Assembly (NCBI GenBank): GCA_029216955.1
Contig: JANAVB010029819.1
Coordinates: 36,090,831 to 36,154,830, forward strand
Length of the DNA: 64,000 bases
Reading direction: 5' to 3'
Source of the DNA: Iris pallida
Taxonomy: Eukaryota; Streptophyta; Magnoliopsida; Asparagales; Iridaceae
Part shown: positions 1-9,943 of the stretch, piece by piece
Position numbering within the stretch: the first letter of the stretch is position 1
Layout of the letters: each line of letters begins with the position of its first letter
The notes under the pieces: model-generated
Database searches by the model: none
What the model was told of the DNA's origin: nothing
Seen by the model: the letters and a program-made list of their open reading frames with translations, nothing else
Position numbers and translations under genes: made by a program

Positions 1-593
1 CATCTTGGTAGCTGTATCGTAGTAAAATCTGAGGGATCGCCTTTGGATAGACACTGCTTCCTTCGGGTCCTCGGGAAGGATTCCATAGACAGCGTAGTCT
101 AAAGGGAATCTCCAGTCTTTAATATTGACATATATTTCCGTTGTGTAACTGTGATGAATATACAAGGCATCTTTCACACAGAATAGCTCTCGACCAGACA
201 CTGTGATCGACTGCTGAGTATTGGTAGGAACGGTCAAGGAAGCAGCGAGACCGGCTAGAGCATCTGCTTCTACATTCTGTAGTCGAGGTACGTGCTCGAT
301 GAAGAATCCAGTAAAAGTAGACGCCAACTTGATTGTTGCTCTGTGGTAGGGGATGAGATCTTCGTGACAAACTTCATAATCCCCTCGGACTTGACTAACT
401 GTTATCTTGGAATCGTCGTACGCTTCTAGATAGTCACTTCCAGTTGTTTTGCCAGTTGCAGGCCGATTAATAGGGCATTATATTCGGCCATATTGTTGGT
501 GCATGGTTCCACGAGAGAATATGTACGATGTATAACCAGATGATCAGGTGACACGAGCACGACACCTACTCCAGCCATAATATTTCTTTTGGG
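1..593 (-). pseudogene. Second (archaeal-type) RNase H and linker toward integrase, Tat pol
   Basis: Downstream of the stop at 594-596, the same minus-strand frame continues the second RNase H. It shows a G-V-G-V-V-L-V strand, an N-N-M-A-E-Y-N-A-L helix (about 510-475), and a conserved H-V-P-R-x-x-N-x-E-A-D-A-L-A segment (about 300-255) that closes the fold. The rest, to position 1, is the spacer that precedes integrase in Tat elements. The first residues sit in the neighbouring open frame, so the domain is split by the stop. Integrase itself is not in the window. Confidence 0.75.
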
Positions 594-1460
594 TCATGTT
601 CTTGATGCACCGTCAAAGAACATTCGCCAAATGGGAATTTCTTCAGTTGCAGTGTTAGACTCTACTACTTCATCGGGGATTTCGTAGTAGAGTTTGAAAG
701 ATTCTGGCACCGGATGAGCTGCCAGAAAATCAGCTAATGCTTGGCCTTTTACTGCCTTCTGAGGAACGAAGAGCATATCATACGGAGTCAATAGCATTGC
801 CCATGTAGCTAAACGGGAATTAAGAGAACCTGGTTTAGTCATGAGTATTCTGAGAGGATTGACTTTAGATATTATGTGGATAGTCTGCCCAGACACATAG
901 TGGCGTGTCTTCTGAATGGCAAATACTAGTACAAGGCATTCCTTTTCCACAGGTGTGTATCTATGCTCGGCACCCACCATTTTACGGCTGAGGTAGTAGA
1001 TTGTCTGTTCATGACCGCCTTCACTATTCTGAGCTAGGAGGGCGCCAAAAGAATGGTCCATAGTGCGGACATATAGTAAGAAAGTTTTCCCCATTATTGG
1101 AGGTACCAATACTGGAGGGCTTATGAGATACGCCTTGATGTCGTCGAACGCACGTTGACATTGTCCAGTCCAGACGAAAGATACGCCTTTCTTCATAAGG
1201 TGAGTGAATGGTTGACACCTTCCAGAGAGGTTCGAAATGAATCGTCTGATGTAGGCTAGCCTTCCTGTTAGTCCGTGTAGCTCTTTGAGGTTTCTTGGAG
1301 GATGCATATCGAGGATAGCCTTCACTTTCTCCGGGTCCAGATGTATACCATTTGAAGTGATGACGAAACCAAGGAACTTTCCGCTGGAGACTCCCAGAAA
1401 AGACTTGGTTGGATTCATCTTGAGTTGATGTGCACGTATTAGTTCGTACACCGTTCTCAA
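594..1460 (-). pseudogene. RT C-terminus, RNase H and start of second RNase H, Tat pol
   Basis: This is the longest open stretch of the Tat pol (288 aa). It begins in the RT palm/thumb (K-F-L-G-F motif near residue 28). The connection has the L-x-x-L-x-G-R-L-A-Y-I-R-R-F-I block, and the C-terminal RNase H shows F-G-A-L-L-A-Q, Y-Y-L-S-R and Y-T-P-V-E-K-E-C-L. The second RNase H opens with F-F-D-G-A-S at the very end. The frame stops three residues later at 594-596. The first-domain aspartate that normally precedes the G-x-x-L-x-Q strand is not obvious, so catalysis is doubtful. It is part of a dead polyprotein. Confidence 0.85.
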
Positions 1461-2160
1461 GTCTTAGAGGTGGTTGCCCTTGAAACGACTATTGACTGTG
1501 ATATCGTCTACGTAGCACTCCACTGTTTTGCGCAACTGATCGCAAAAATTTTTGTTCATGGATCGCTGGTATGTCGCCCCTACATTTTTAATCCGAAGGG
1601 CATCACCGTATAGCAGTATACCTCCAACGGTGTTTGAAAATATGTGTGCTTCTCATCGTCGGGGAACATCTTGATCTAGTTGTAGCCTGAAAACCCATCC
1701 ATGAAGGACATCCACTCGAAGCCGCAAGTATTATCGATCATTACGTCGGTGATCGGTAGAGGGAACTCGTCCTTCGGGCATGCAGTGTTCAAATTACGGT
1801 AATCGATACAGACTCAAACTTTACCGTTCTTTTTCATGACTGGAACGATATTGGCAACCCAGTCAGGGTATTTTTCTTCGCGAATGAATCCACTGGAAAG
1901 GAGCTTCTTGACTTCATTTTCTATGGCCTCTATGACATCTGGTCAGAATCGTCGTTGTTGCTGCTTCACTGGCTTAGCTTTAGATGAAATATTCAGGCGG
2001 TGCATGTCGACTTTAGGATCCAGGCTTGGCATGTCTTCATAGCTCCATGCAAAGACATCGATGTATTCTCTTATAAAATGTATAAAAGATTGGCGTTTCG
2101 TCAGATAGACTTTTGCTGATGAAGATTGGTTTAAAAGATTATTCATCTCCTAAGTTGACA
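1461..2160 (-). pseudogene. Reverse transcriptase core, Tat pol (fragmented)
   Basis: The open piece at 2146-1943 carries the D-P-x-x-x-x-H-x-L-N start of the RT domain. Downstream, in mixed frames, are V-K-K-L-L-S-S-G-F-I-R, V-x-V-M-K-K-N-G-K, C-x-D-Y-R-N-L-N, P-K-D-E-F-P-L-P and an F-M-D-G-F-S-G-Y-N segment. The catalytic Y-V-D-D box is read at 1514-1503. Several in-frame stops and at least one frame shift separate these motifs, so no functional RT can be made. It would copy element RNA into cDNA. Confidence 0.82.
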
Positions 2161-3265
2161 TGGATGACTTCATCTTCGGTAGGTGGTTCACGTTGTCCGA
2201 AGCACAGCTCTCACCTAGTGTGCATCTTTTGAGCCCATTGTTCAAGCTCGATTTATTGGACATCGTCTACGATTCGGTCAACGAAAATCATGTTGACGGA
2301 CAGAGATGCTTTGAATATATTGCCAATGATGGAGTCTGAGTCCCAGAGGGAGGAGTCAGAAGAATGAGAACAACGATCTGCTTCATCATCTGATCTTTCG
2401 GAAGTTATTAGAGGAGAGACATAGCCCAAACCAACACCGTTTCATTGATAGTAGTTCTCAGGTTTGTCGGGAGGAGCAAAGTGTCGTATTGCTAATCGTC
2501 GTCTCCGGCCGTAATTTAGCCCCTGTTTGCTTTTGATGGCATATCCCATGTTCTGGATGATATTCTTGGCCTGCCAGCAATATCAAAAAAGTTATATTTT
2601 TCCAGTATCATAGTCAGTTTCCGTATTGTGCTTGGGAGAAATAGAGTATGGAACGAACTTTCTTTCGCCAATTATACGACCGAAGATGATTAGTTCTTTA
2701 TCCTTCTTTCTGGCTGGAACAATGAAGTAGTGGATATCTTTTGGGTAAACTTTTCCCTCAGGTGAGGCGTCGTGACCGGCATGCAGAGGTGTGGTCCTAT
2801 GCCATGCTCTAGGGCATATATCGAATCTATGTAGTGGTTTACAGATTGATAGACATCGGAGTAATTCAAAATTAAACATTTACTAAGGAAATACGCAAGT
2901 TCTTCTTCAGGGATAACATCTTCCGCTGAAGGTACATTATTATGAGTATTGATATACTCATTGAGAGGATCATCATCTGGAAGAGGAGCCATAGTCTTGG
3001 CCGAGTTTACCACGTAGGGTAGTTCTTCAGGATTGGGAGGACGGACATCAGTAGGTTCCTTCCGGGGTGTCTTACTGAGAGTGATGGTCAATGGTTTGAC
3101 CTTGTTAGGGTTCTTCTTTTTCACCCAGATTGTGAGAGGCTTCAGAGTACTTTTTGGAGTAGTACGTCCTTTGACTCGAATGATCAGGGAACCATCATTG
3201 GAGGATGAGCTTGCTTCAGCTTCATTGTCAGCTTCGTTGCCATCATCCTTGGGGGGCTGGGATTG
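2161..3265 (-). pseudogene. Protease-RT linker of Tat pol
   Basis: Tat elements have an unusually long spacer between protease and RT. Here it is represented by a 144-codon minus-strand open stretch (3124-2690) rich in Lys, Pro and acidic residues, then a second piece to 2592 in another frame. No catalytic motif is visible. The remainder to 2161 is broken by stops. I assign it by position and composition only. Confidence 0.6.
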
Positions 3266-3720
3266 TTAAAGTATCGAATCTCCATAGTAAGCTTCGATGC
3301 CCTTAATAGGTTCGACATCGGCAAACTTCGTCTTCACGACACCGTCGCTGTTGATGTACTTGAAGCACTGGTGAAGTATGGAAGGAACGATCATGTTCTC
3401 GTGTATCCATGGACGTCCCAACAAGACGTTGTAGGATACGTTGGCATCGAGCACATAGCAAGAAACCTCCGTTCGGAGATCATCGATCTGGCACATGAGA
3501 CGAATTTTGCCCAGCGGGTGGCTTTGACCATAATTGAAAGCCATGATAGTTGTTTTGGTTGCAGATAGCTTGTGCAGAGGGATCCCAGAATTTGAAAAAA
3601 ACTTCTAGAAATGATGCTGAAGGAGGATCCTGGATCTATGTGCATGCGGTCCACCTTGATCGCCCCGATATACCCTGTATAATACAGGGGTCTATTATGA
3701 CGATTATTTTTGAGTAACAT
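3266..3720 (-). pseudogene. Aspartic protease, Tat pol (frameshifted)
   Basis: Two overlapping minus-strand frames together cover a retropepsin. The upstream frame (3720-3391) holds the active-site loop I-D-P-G-S-S with the following S-I-I-S-R-S-F-F segment; D-P-G-S instead of D-T-G is usual in Tat elements. The downstream frame (3544-3266) holds the flap-to-C-terminal part, ending with Y-N-V-L-L-G-R-P-W-I-H, a hallmark of this lineage. A frame change between them (about 3540-3600) inactivates the gene. The enzyme would cleave the Gag-Pol polyprotein. Confidence 0.78.
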
Positions 3721-4133
3721 GTCCTCCTATGAAAAGGTGATGTTGGGCACCACTTACATAGTACTGTTGCAGTAAGGACAGGAGGCAGGGTCTTCAGCGG
3801 GGGCTTTGACTTCGATGAGGTAAGAGTCAGCATGTAGTAATTCCTCACTTAAGGCCTTTCGCGTTTTATTGGAGAGTTGCAACACATCGAACAGAGACAA
3901 CCTGGCAGGTGTATTGGCTAGCTGTGCCAGTATATCAAGTTGTAGGGCCGATCCATTTCTTCGGAAGCTGGAGCCTTCAGAGACTTGTCAAACCGCATTT
4001 CCTTCTGCTTGGCTTTGTCCGTAGTTAAAGGCTTAGACGGGCCGGCCTCTGAGCTTGTTTGGGCAGCAGGAGGTTGAGGAGGTACTTTTTCTTCTTGTGC
4101 TGGGTTGTATGTCCGAAGATAAGTCTTCCTCGA
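3721..4133 (-). pseudogene. Gag-protease spacer of the Tat element
   Basis: This stretch links the last open gag segment to the protease. It shows only short frames interrupted by stops, with Lys/Glu- and Pro-rich translations. I see no domain in it and include it as decayed coding sequence by position. Confidence 0.45.
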
Positions 4134-5168
4134 TCACGTCTCGCCAGATAGAACCTTGTAGATGGGAGAGGATACCATATGACATGACTTGTACTTCTTA
4201 CCCCTTTTTGCTTTGGAAGGTACCACTCCCTGCGTTACTTCTTGCATAAGGTCTGAATGGACCCACATGATCTCACCATGTTTAATTGTGAGTTTCACCA
4301 AGGTTGAGATGCGAGCTGGCGGTAGGTTGATGACTTTCATTATTGCCTTAGAAATAGGGACCATGCCGTTTGGGACTTCTGTAGGAGGAAAGTCACCAAA
4401 CTGAAGAGAGATCATGTTAGAAGATATGACCTTGTCTTTAGCTTTGAGGTTGATCACTTGGCTGTCGATAAGCTGTTCTATGTTTTTTTTCAAGACGATG
4501 CAGTCCTTGGTGGAATGATGCACGTACTGCTGATAGAGATAGTACTTGGGATCATTGAGCTCGTTCGCCTCTGCAGGGCGTCGTAGTGGAGGCAATGTCA
4601 GTTTATTACCCTTTGTCAATATATGATAGATGGTAATGACATCGTCTTCATCAAAGGAGAAGGTCTCCTTAGGCTTGTCGGAGGCGCCCTGAGAATTGGA
4701 AGCTCCTTTGGATGTGTCAACCTTCAGGACTTCTTTCCCTTTACCCCCGTGGACAGGGATAGTCTGAGGGTGCTTGCCCTTGTCTTCAGATTTGGGTGTT
4801 TTCAACCCTAGTAGGTCCAAGTTAGGAACGTCATTTTCAGCAGCATCAGCGGCTCCAATAAAAGCGGGCCATGTAACATACTTATGTATACCCAGACTAA
4901 ACTTTACTGTAGAAAGTAAGTTAGGTCGACAAGTATCCATAAGTTCTGAGTCTGTTATGTCGAAGGGCATCTTCAGTGCTAGCCGTCTGAAGCGTTCGAT
5001 GAAGGCGATGACAGACTCGGTCCTACTTTGCTTGGTCTCGATGAGAGTGGACATACTAACATGCATGCCACTCTCGTAAAACCTGTTGAGGAACAACCTC
5101 TCCAGGTCTTTAAATGAATTGATACATCCGTCAGAAAGACTGTAGAACCATTCAAAATATAAGCCTGC
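4134..5168 (-). pseudogene. Gag C-terminal part, Tat element (cut by CACTA-1)
   Basis: An open minus-strand frame of about 344 codons encodes the core of a Ty3 Gag (Retrotrans_gag type). Visible are F-E-W-F-Y-S-L, then F-K-D-L-E-R-L-F-L-N-R-F-Y, then an S-V-x-x-F-I-E-R-F-R-R-L-A helix. A Lys/Ser-rich linker and a segment near residue 200 with D-C-I-V-L-K-K-N-I-E-Q-L-I-D follow. The reading starts abruptly at the CACTA-1 border. The N-terminal part is at 39865-40865. Across the junction the two halves are in different frames by one base, so gag may already have been broken before the transposon landed. Gag would form the cytoplasmic particle that packages RNA. Confidence 0.85.
5165..5168. repeat. 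Target-site duplication of CACTA-1, left copy
   Basis: CTGC directly abuts the CACTACC terminus and recurs at 39861-39864. CACTA elements normally duplicate 3 bp, so TGC is the likely duplication and the leading C may be coincidence. Confidence 0.7.
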
Positions 5169-5600
5169 CACTACCAGAATAAGTCATATTAGCGACGCCA
5201 AAACACATCGCTAATATGAGAAAAAGCGTCGCTAATCGTATTTATCAACATTTTTAGAGACATTTTTCTGTGGTCGCGGAAAGCCATGTCGCTGACAGGC
5301 AAAACGTCGGTAATCGTCACCATTACCGATGCTAAATAAACATCAGTAATGACCGACGTTCACCAACACCACATCGGGAAAATGGCAACATTTTGAATGT
5401 CGGTCAACGTCGGTGAATTTAGCGACGTATGCTACTTTTTACAGACGTTTATCGACTCTGTAGAAAAGGGAAACTGGGTCGGTAAACGTTGCTATACTGG
5501 TGATTTAGCGACGTTTACCGACGTTTAGTGACGCAGCTAAACGTTGGTAAACGTCGCTAAAATGTAAAAAATTTACAGAATGTCCACAGAATTATATTTT
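5169..5600. repeat. CACTA-1 left terminal inverted repeat and sub-terminal repeats
   Basis: Behind the CACTACC terminus lie many copies, in both orientations, of a TTAGCGACG / CGTCGCTAA unit and a GACGTTTACCGACG variant. In En/Spm elements such sub-terminal repeats bind the second transposon protein (TNPA type) to bring the ends together. This is the 3' end relative to the transposon genes. Confidence 0.85.
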
Positions 5601-5967
5601 CTTCCTGCAGTTTAATAAATAGCAATAAATACCCAGAAGCACATTTTCTTCCTGGGTTCGCCGACCCCTTTGGTGGAACACTCAACACCGGTACATCACA
5701 ATATACATATGTATCAACACAAACAAGAGTAAAAGTCTACAAGAGTAAAATATCCAAAGTCAGTAAACGAATATCCAAAGTATACAACCAATATCCACAT
5801 GAATTCAAAACCAATAATGAAAGTCTACACAAGCAAATAATCCACAACCAATAATGAAACAACATAAACAAACACTAAAAAACACTACAATCTCGTAAAA
5901 CAGTCCTAACTCGGAATACTGTAGATCTGGAGGAGGGGCACCATCGTGCCTCAAGGATTGAAACATC
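5601..5967 (-). other. 3' untranslated part of CACTA-1 second gene
   Basis: This is an A/C-rich stretch with no domain-bearing frame, lying between the sub-terminal repeats and the last coding exon. A short minus-strand open frame (6065-5805) is not supported by any motif. I regard the stretch as 3' UTR and spacer. Confidence 0.5.
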
Positions 5968-6921
5968 TCATACTCCTCCCGTGAAATCGTCGTCGATGAA
6001 GAAGGTATTGACGTCGGTGGTCGAAGGTAGTGACGTTTGCGGAGTCGACGATGATGAAGGTGCACCCGGAGGACAAAAATGCTCCAACGCTGCTAGTCGC
6101 TCGTGGTAGGAATGCATGGTAGATAACAGCCTCGTACTGCTATCAACCATCGAATCCTGCATCAACGTAAGCCTCTCGCCCATGGACAGCTGTGATGCCT
6201 GCAGATCCGTCACGCTGTGCTCTGTCGACACTCTAAGATCAGTGACGCCCCGTTCTGTCCTCTCAGTCACATCCCTGAGCTCCATAATGCTGCGGTCGAG
6301 CATATCCAATCGTACTATGAGTGCAGCATCGTCCGTCTGGTGCTGCTCCTGGATCCGTCGTAGCATCTCGTCATGGACAGACTCCACCATTTGCTGGACT
6401 CGAGTAGACTCCTGGGAAGGATGTAGGCCATGCACACTAGCATGGGAGGCCCTATAGGACTGTGTCACAACTAGGGCGCCATAGGATCACATACCGTAGT
6501 ACGTACCCCTGTGGAGACCACCAGCGGCAGTCACCCACCGCTCATCCTCCGACGGAGTTGGAGCGAGCTACGAGGAAGTACCGTCCTCTTCCGCAGCATG
6601 TGCACTAGCAGCCGCCCGCTCCTTAAGCCGTTGAAACTCGGCCTAGAAAGCATGGATACTCTGTAGCTTCTAATGTCGAATGTACTTATTATTACTAACT
6701 ACATGAATATCTATTTGCATGCATATTTACTAAGTTATATCAAAACTAACACGAAGTATTAAAATTAATAAATTGAATTGTAATACTTACATAGGCCTGC
6801 TCCGCCCTCTCGTCAATAAGCTTTCCGCCCTTCCGATGTGTGGCCAGGAAGATAGTCACCATATTGGCATCATCACCCCTCCTTACCTATAATTAAATAT
6901 ATCACCTTTTACTAATTTATC
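5968..6921 (-). pseudogene. CACTA-1 second gene, C-terminal exons (Ptta/Transposase_24 type)
   Basis: The 166-codon frame at 6468-5968 encodes a coiled-coil region. Heptad-like V-x-x-M-x-x-S-V-x-x-E-M-L-x-R-I and repeated S-V-T-D-L segments are followed by a Ser/Thr-rich tail. This is the usual C-terminal architecture of plant Ptta/En-Spm second-gene proteins. Upstream (6660-6480) lies a decayed piece containing L-x-R-G-T-Y-Y-G-M, with stops. The 6890-6790 exon ends where element A inserted, and the 5' exons continue at 15605. It would act as a DNA-binding accessory factor, not the catalytic transposase. Confidence 0.68.
6917..6921. repeat. Target-site duplication TTATC of element A, left copy
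   Basis: TTATC immediately precedes the TGTAAC start of the left LTR and recurs exactly at 15600-15604 after the right LTR. A 5-bp duplication is expected for LTR retrotransposon integrase. Confidence 0.93.
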
Positions 6922-9900
6922 TGTAACCCGTCTTCCTGAATTTCCCTAATTATTAATTTTTTTTCTTTCTTTTATTGTGCTTGAAGGTCGTTTCGTCGAG
7001 ACTTTGCGAATAACTTTATGATTAATTTCTATTGAAAACAAGTTCTAAAAATTAAATACTGTGAGAGTACCATTTTGTTTTAATAAATATTTTATTGAAG
7101 TATATAGTTAGAATTATGAAAGTAGTTTTGTTACTACCTTAAATTTTATTAATTTTGAAGATTATAAATATTTATAGAATTAAAGAATATGTTTCAAACT
7201 ATTTGATGACATCGGATATTATCTATATTATAGTGATAAATAATATTATTTTGATTTAAAAATATGTTATTTGACAAAATATTAAGTTTTATTTTAAAGT
7301 TATGTCGATCGCCTATTTCATTTTGATTTAACTCATACGATTTGAATTATTTATCAATATAGAATAATATTTTAAATTATTATGGCAATCTTAATAAAAT
7401 TGTGATTAGATTAATTTTTGGCTTAAAAAGTTATTCTATATAATTTAAACTATGGACAATATTAGTTATCAGTTTTAAATTGGCAGTATTATCTATTAGT
7501 AGAATTTGATAAAAAAAATATTATTTGATTCAAATTTATGTATTAAGATTATGTTAAACTAGTTTTAAATATTTATTTGGTTTTAAACTAAGGGATATCG
7601 AATTAGATTTGATTTATAAAATATATGTTACAACATTTTATATCAACAAGTACTATCTTTAAATTATTGGCAGGACCAATGTTTGGATTAAGATTACGAT
7701 GAAATATGTTTTAAACTAATTTGTACTATCGAATATATATTTTAAATATTAATTGATTGAATTAGTTTTGATTTAAATAGTTACTTGATTTAATTAAAAG
7801 AGGAAGCTTTATCAAACTCGGAATTGTACTCCTTATCAAACTACGAGTTCCTACTTAAGAAGAGCAATTATCCCCATCCCCTTATTGACGTCCTCTCTCC
7901 CAAACCCCTAGCACGGTCGACCATCATCCCTGTCGCCACCTGTTGGCGTACACCACGTCACCGTGTCCGCCACCATAACCACAGTAGTTGTTGCCACATA
8001 CAGAGTAACCCACCACCGATACACACACAACCAACAATAAATAACAACTCGCTGGAGCCCAGCCATGTCCCGCCTATAGCCACCCGATCCCTGCAGAACC
8101 ACCCATTGGCCACGAATCTCTGCCATCATCTTTTGGCAACCATCACCAACGTCATCACCACCACCATCAAACCGAACACCAGACCGTCGCCATCTCCTCC
8201 TTTGTACGCCAAACCCAGCCACCACTTCATAAACCACCACCATCACCATATTCGTGTTCGAATGTGTCGGTGTCCAACAAAATTACCGTACCGATCGTGT
8301 CCGGACCCGTGTTGTCCGTGCATCTATTCCCTTACACCAGCACAAATTTTTGTGTCCGAGTCGGACACGAATACAGAACCAATCAAATTCTATATCCGTC
8401 ACCCCAGACTCGACCCAAAAGAGATCATCTCCTTCGTATAAAAATTAAGCCTAACCTAACCCCCAGGATCGCCGCGGATAGAATTATTTTTGTGTAATTA
8501 TACAAGAAATTATTCATTGTTAAAAATAAGGAAAAACCTGTTTCAAAAACTAGAAAATTGTTCCACACGACGTGCGTCACGCCAATCTGGACGACGTGGT
8601 CGCGTACCGAAAGCATCGAAAGCTGCGTAACGGCTTCGTGGTCGTGTGGGCTTTGGCGGAATTCAAATTGGTCGCGTGTGCGCGAAGAATTTGATGCGTA
8701 TCCGTTGAAATTCACCGTATCGTGTACTTTGCAAATTCTCCAATTACTTTATGCATGCTCGTCAGATCGAGACGAAACTTACGCCAACAGAACCGTATCA
8801 TTTTTTTGGTCCTGTATGCCAAGTTTGGTCCGATTCTGAGACCGTTGATAAAATCACCGTTTTGTGGGCCCTACGGTCCCACTCAACAGGCGATTTTGTG
8901 CACAGCCCGCCGGAATCCAACTCTGGACATACAGTTGGGTTCGTATCGAAAAACTGGATCTGTAGACATGTAGTTTGACGACTTTAGAGACCGTTGACTC
9001 TGCCACGCTTTTCGGTGCAAAGCGGGTCCAACGACGGACATCGTTTTTGCCCAAAATTACCGTTTTGCCCCTGTGTCCAGAATTGGACTTAAGGACAGGC
9101 AATCCTAGCTAATTTGACTATTTTGAGAACGTTGGTACTGTCTATTTCAGCATCTGGATACTTCTGCATATGTTGACTGATTGTTGCTCGTTGAGTGGTA
9201 TAATATTTTTGGTTTCTCCAGCTAAGGACCTCAGGCAAGTGCACTTTCTGATTGCTTTCCGATTCATAGTAGTCTTTTTATTTCATGTCTTTACATATAT
9301 CTTGCTGCTTGTTGACACGCTCGTCACACGGAGTAGTCGGAAGGGGAAATATCTTAGTAAACATGTGAACTACCCTGAACTATCCCATGAGTCTATTCTT
9401 GAACGATAGCAGCTGCACACGACACGTACAGTGAGCCGTATTTACCCCCTAGTCGTTCACATATTGAAACAGATATTTCACACCACCTAGATAGATGTCT
9501 TTTATTAGTTTTTCCTTGTTTATTTCTCTATCGTGCTATGTCATCTGTTTCTTACTAGCTTTCATATTCCATATGCTATTTTCATGTCTTGTCGATTCTA
9601 TTGTGTTTTTGCATTGCCGTCGGTTTGTGTACTTGTTCCAATCCTGATTGGATAACCAACATTTTTCAGGTTTAGCCGCTATCACTCTTAGCACTGGGGA
9701 AGACTTGGGTATGCTGAAGACAACCTAGAAATAGATAACAGTTGTTCCATTTTCATTAACTGTAAAATCTTGTATTTTCTTTAATTATAAATATTGTAAT
9801 AAATCTAGAAATGTGAATGAGCAATATTGTTTATTTTTGAGCATTTATTTTATTGCGGGCTTGACAGCATTCTACCGCCGACTCTGCGGCGTAGGCTGGC

Positions 9901-9943
9901 TTGGACACGTCTCATATCCGGAAAGCGGGTACGGGTCGTGACA
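6922..9943 (+). repeat. Element A left (5') LTR
   Basis: This is a 3.02-kb direct repeat of 12571-15599. The first 900 bp are very AT-rich, then comes a His/Pro-codon-like C-rich stretch (7860-8250), a TATA motif at 8437 and a polyadenylation-like AATAAA at 9798-9803. Short open frames inside (for example 7824-8441 and 8425-8715) have no recognisable domain. Confidence 0.93.
8437..8445 (+). promoter_or_regulatory. Putative TATA box of element A 5' LTR
   Basis: TATAAAAAT at this position is conserved in the second LTR (14093-14100). It lies just downstream of a cluster of CGTGTCC/GGACACG motifs (8296-8370). By position it would start the element RNA around 8470. Confidence 0.55.

Larger units (their letters stand above)
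1..5168 (-). mobile_element. Tat-lineage Ty3 (gypsy) LTR retrotransposon, 3' two-thirds
   Basis: Read on the minus strand, this block runs gag C-terminus (5168-4134), protease (about 3720-3266), a long protease-RT linker, RT (about 2150-1461), RNase H (1460-750) and a second RNase H (about 640-300), then leaves the window before integrase. Two consecutive RNase H domains, the second opening with a W-x-M-F-F-D-G-A-S motif, mark the Tat/Ogre branch of plant Ty3 elements. Many stops and frame changes show it is inactive. Gag is cut at 5168 by CACTA-1 and resumes at 39861. The 3' LTR and integrase lie off the left edge. Confidence 0.9.

Noticed and set aside
1836..2042. Plus-strand 68-codon frame
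   Set aside because: Antisense shadow of the Tat RT.
7824..8441. 205-codon plus-strand frame rich in His, Pro and Ser, and its minus-strand partner (7908-8249)
   Set aside because: It lies inside the element A LTR, is compositional (ACC/CAC repeats), has no domain, and its copy at 13564-14097 is broken differently.
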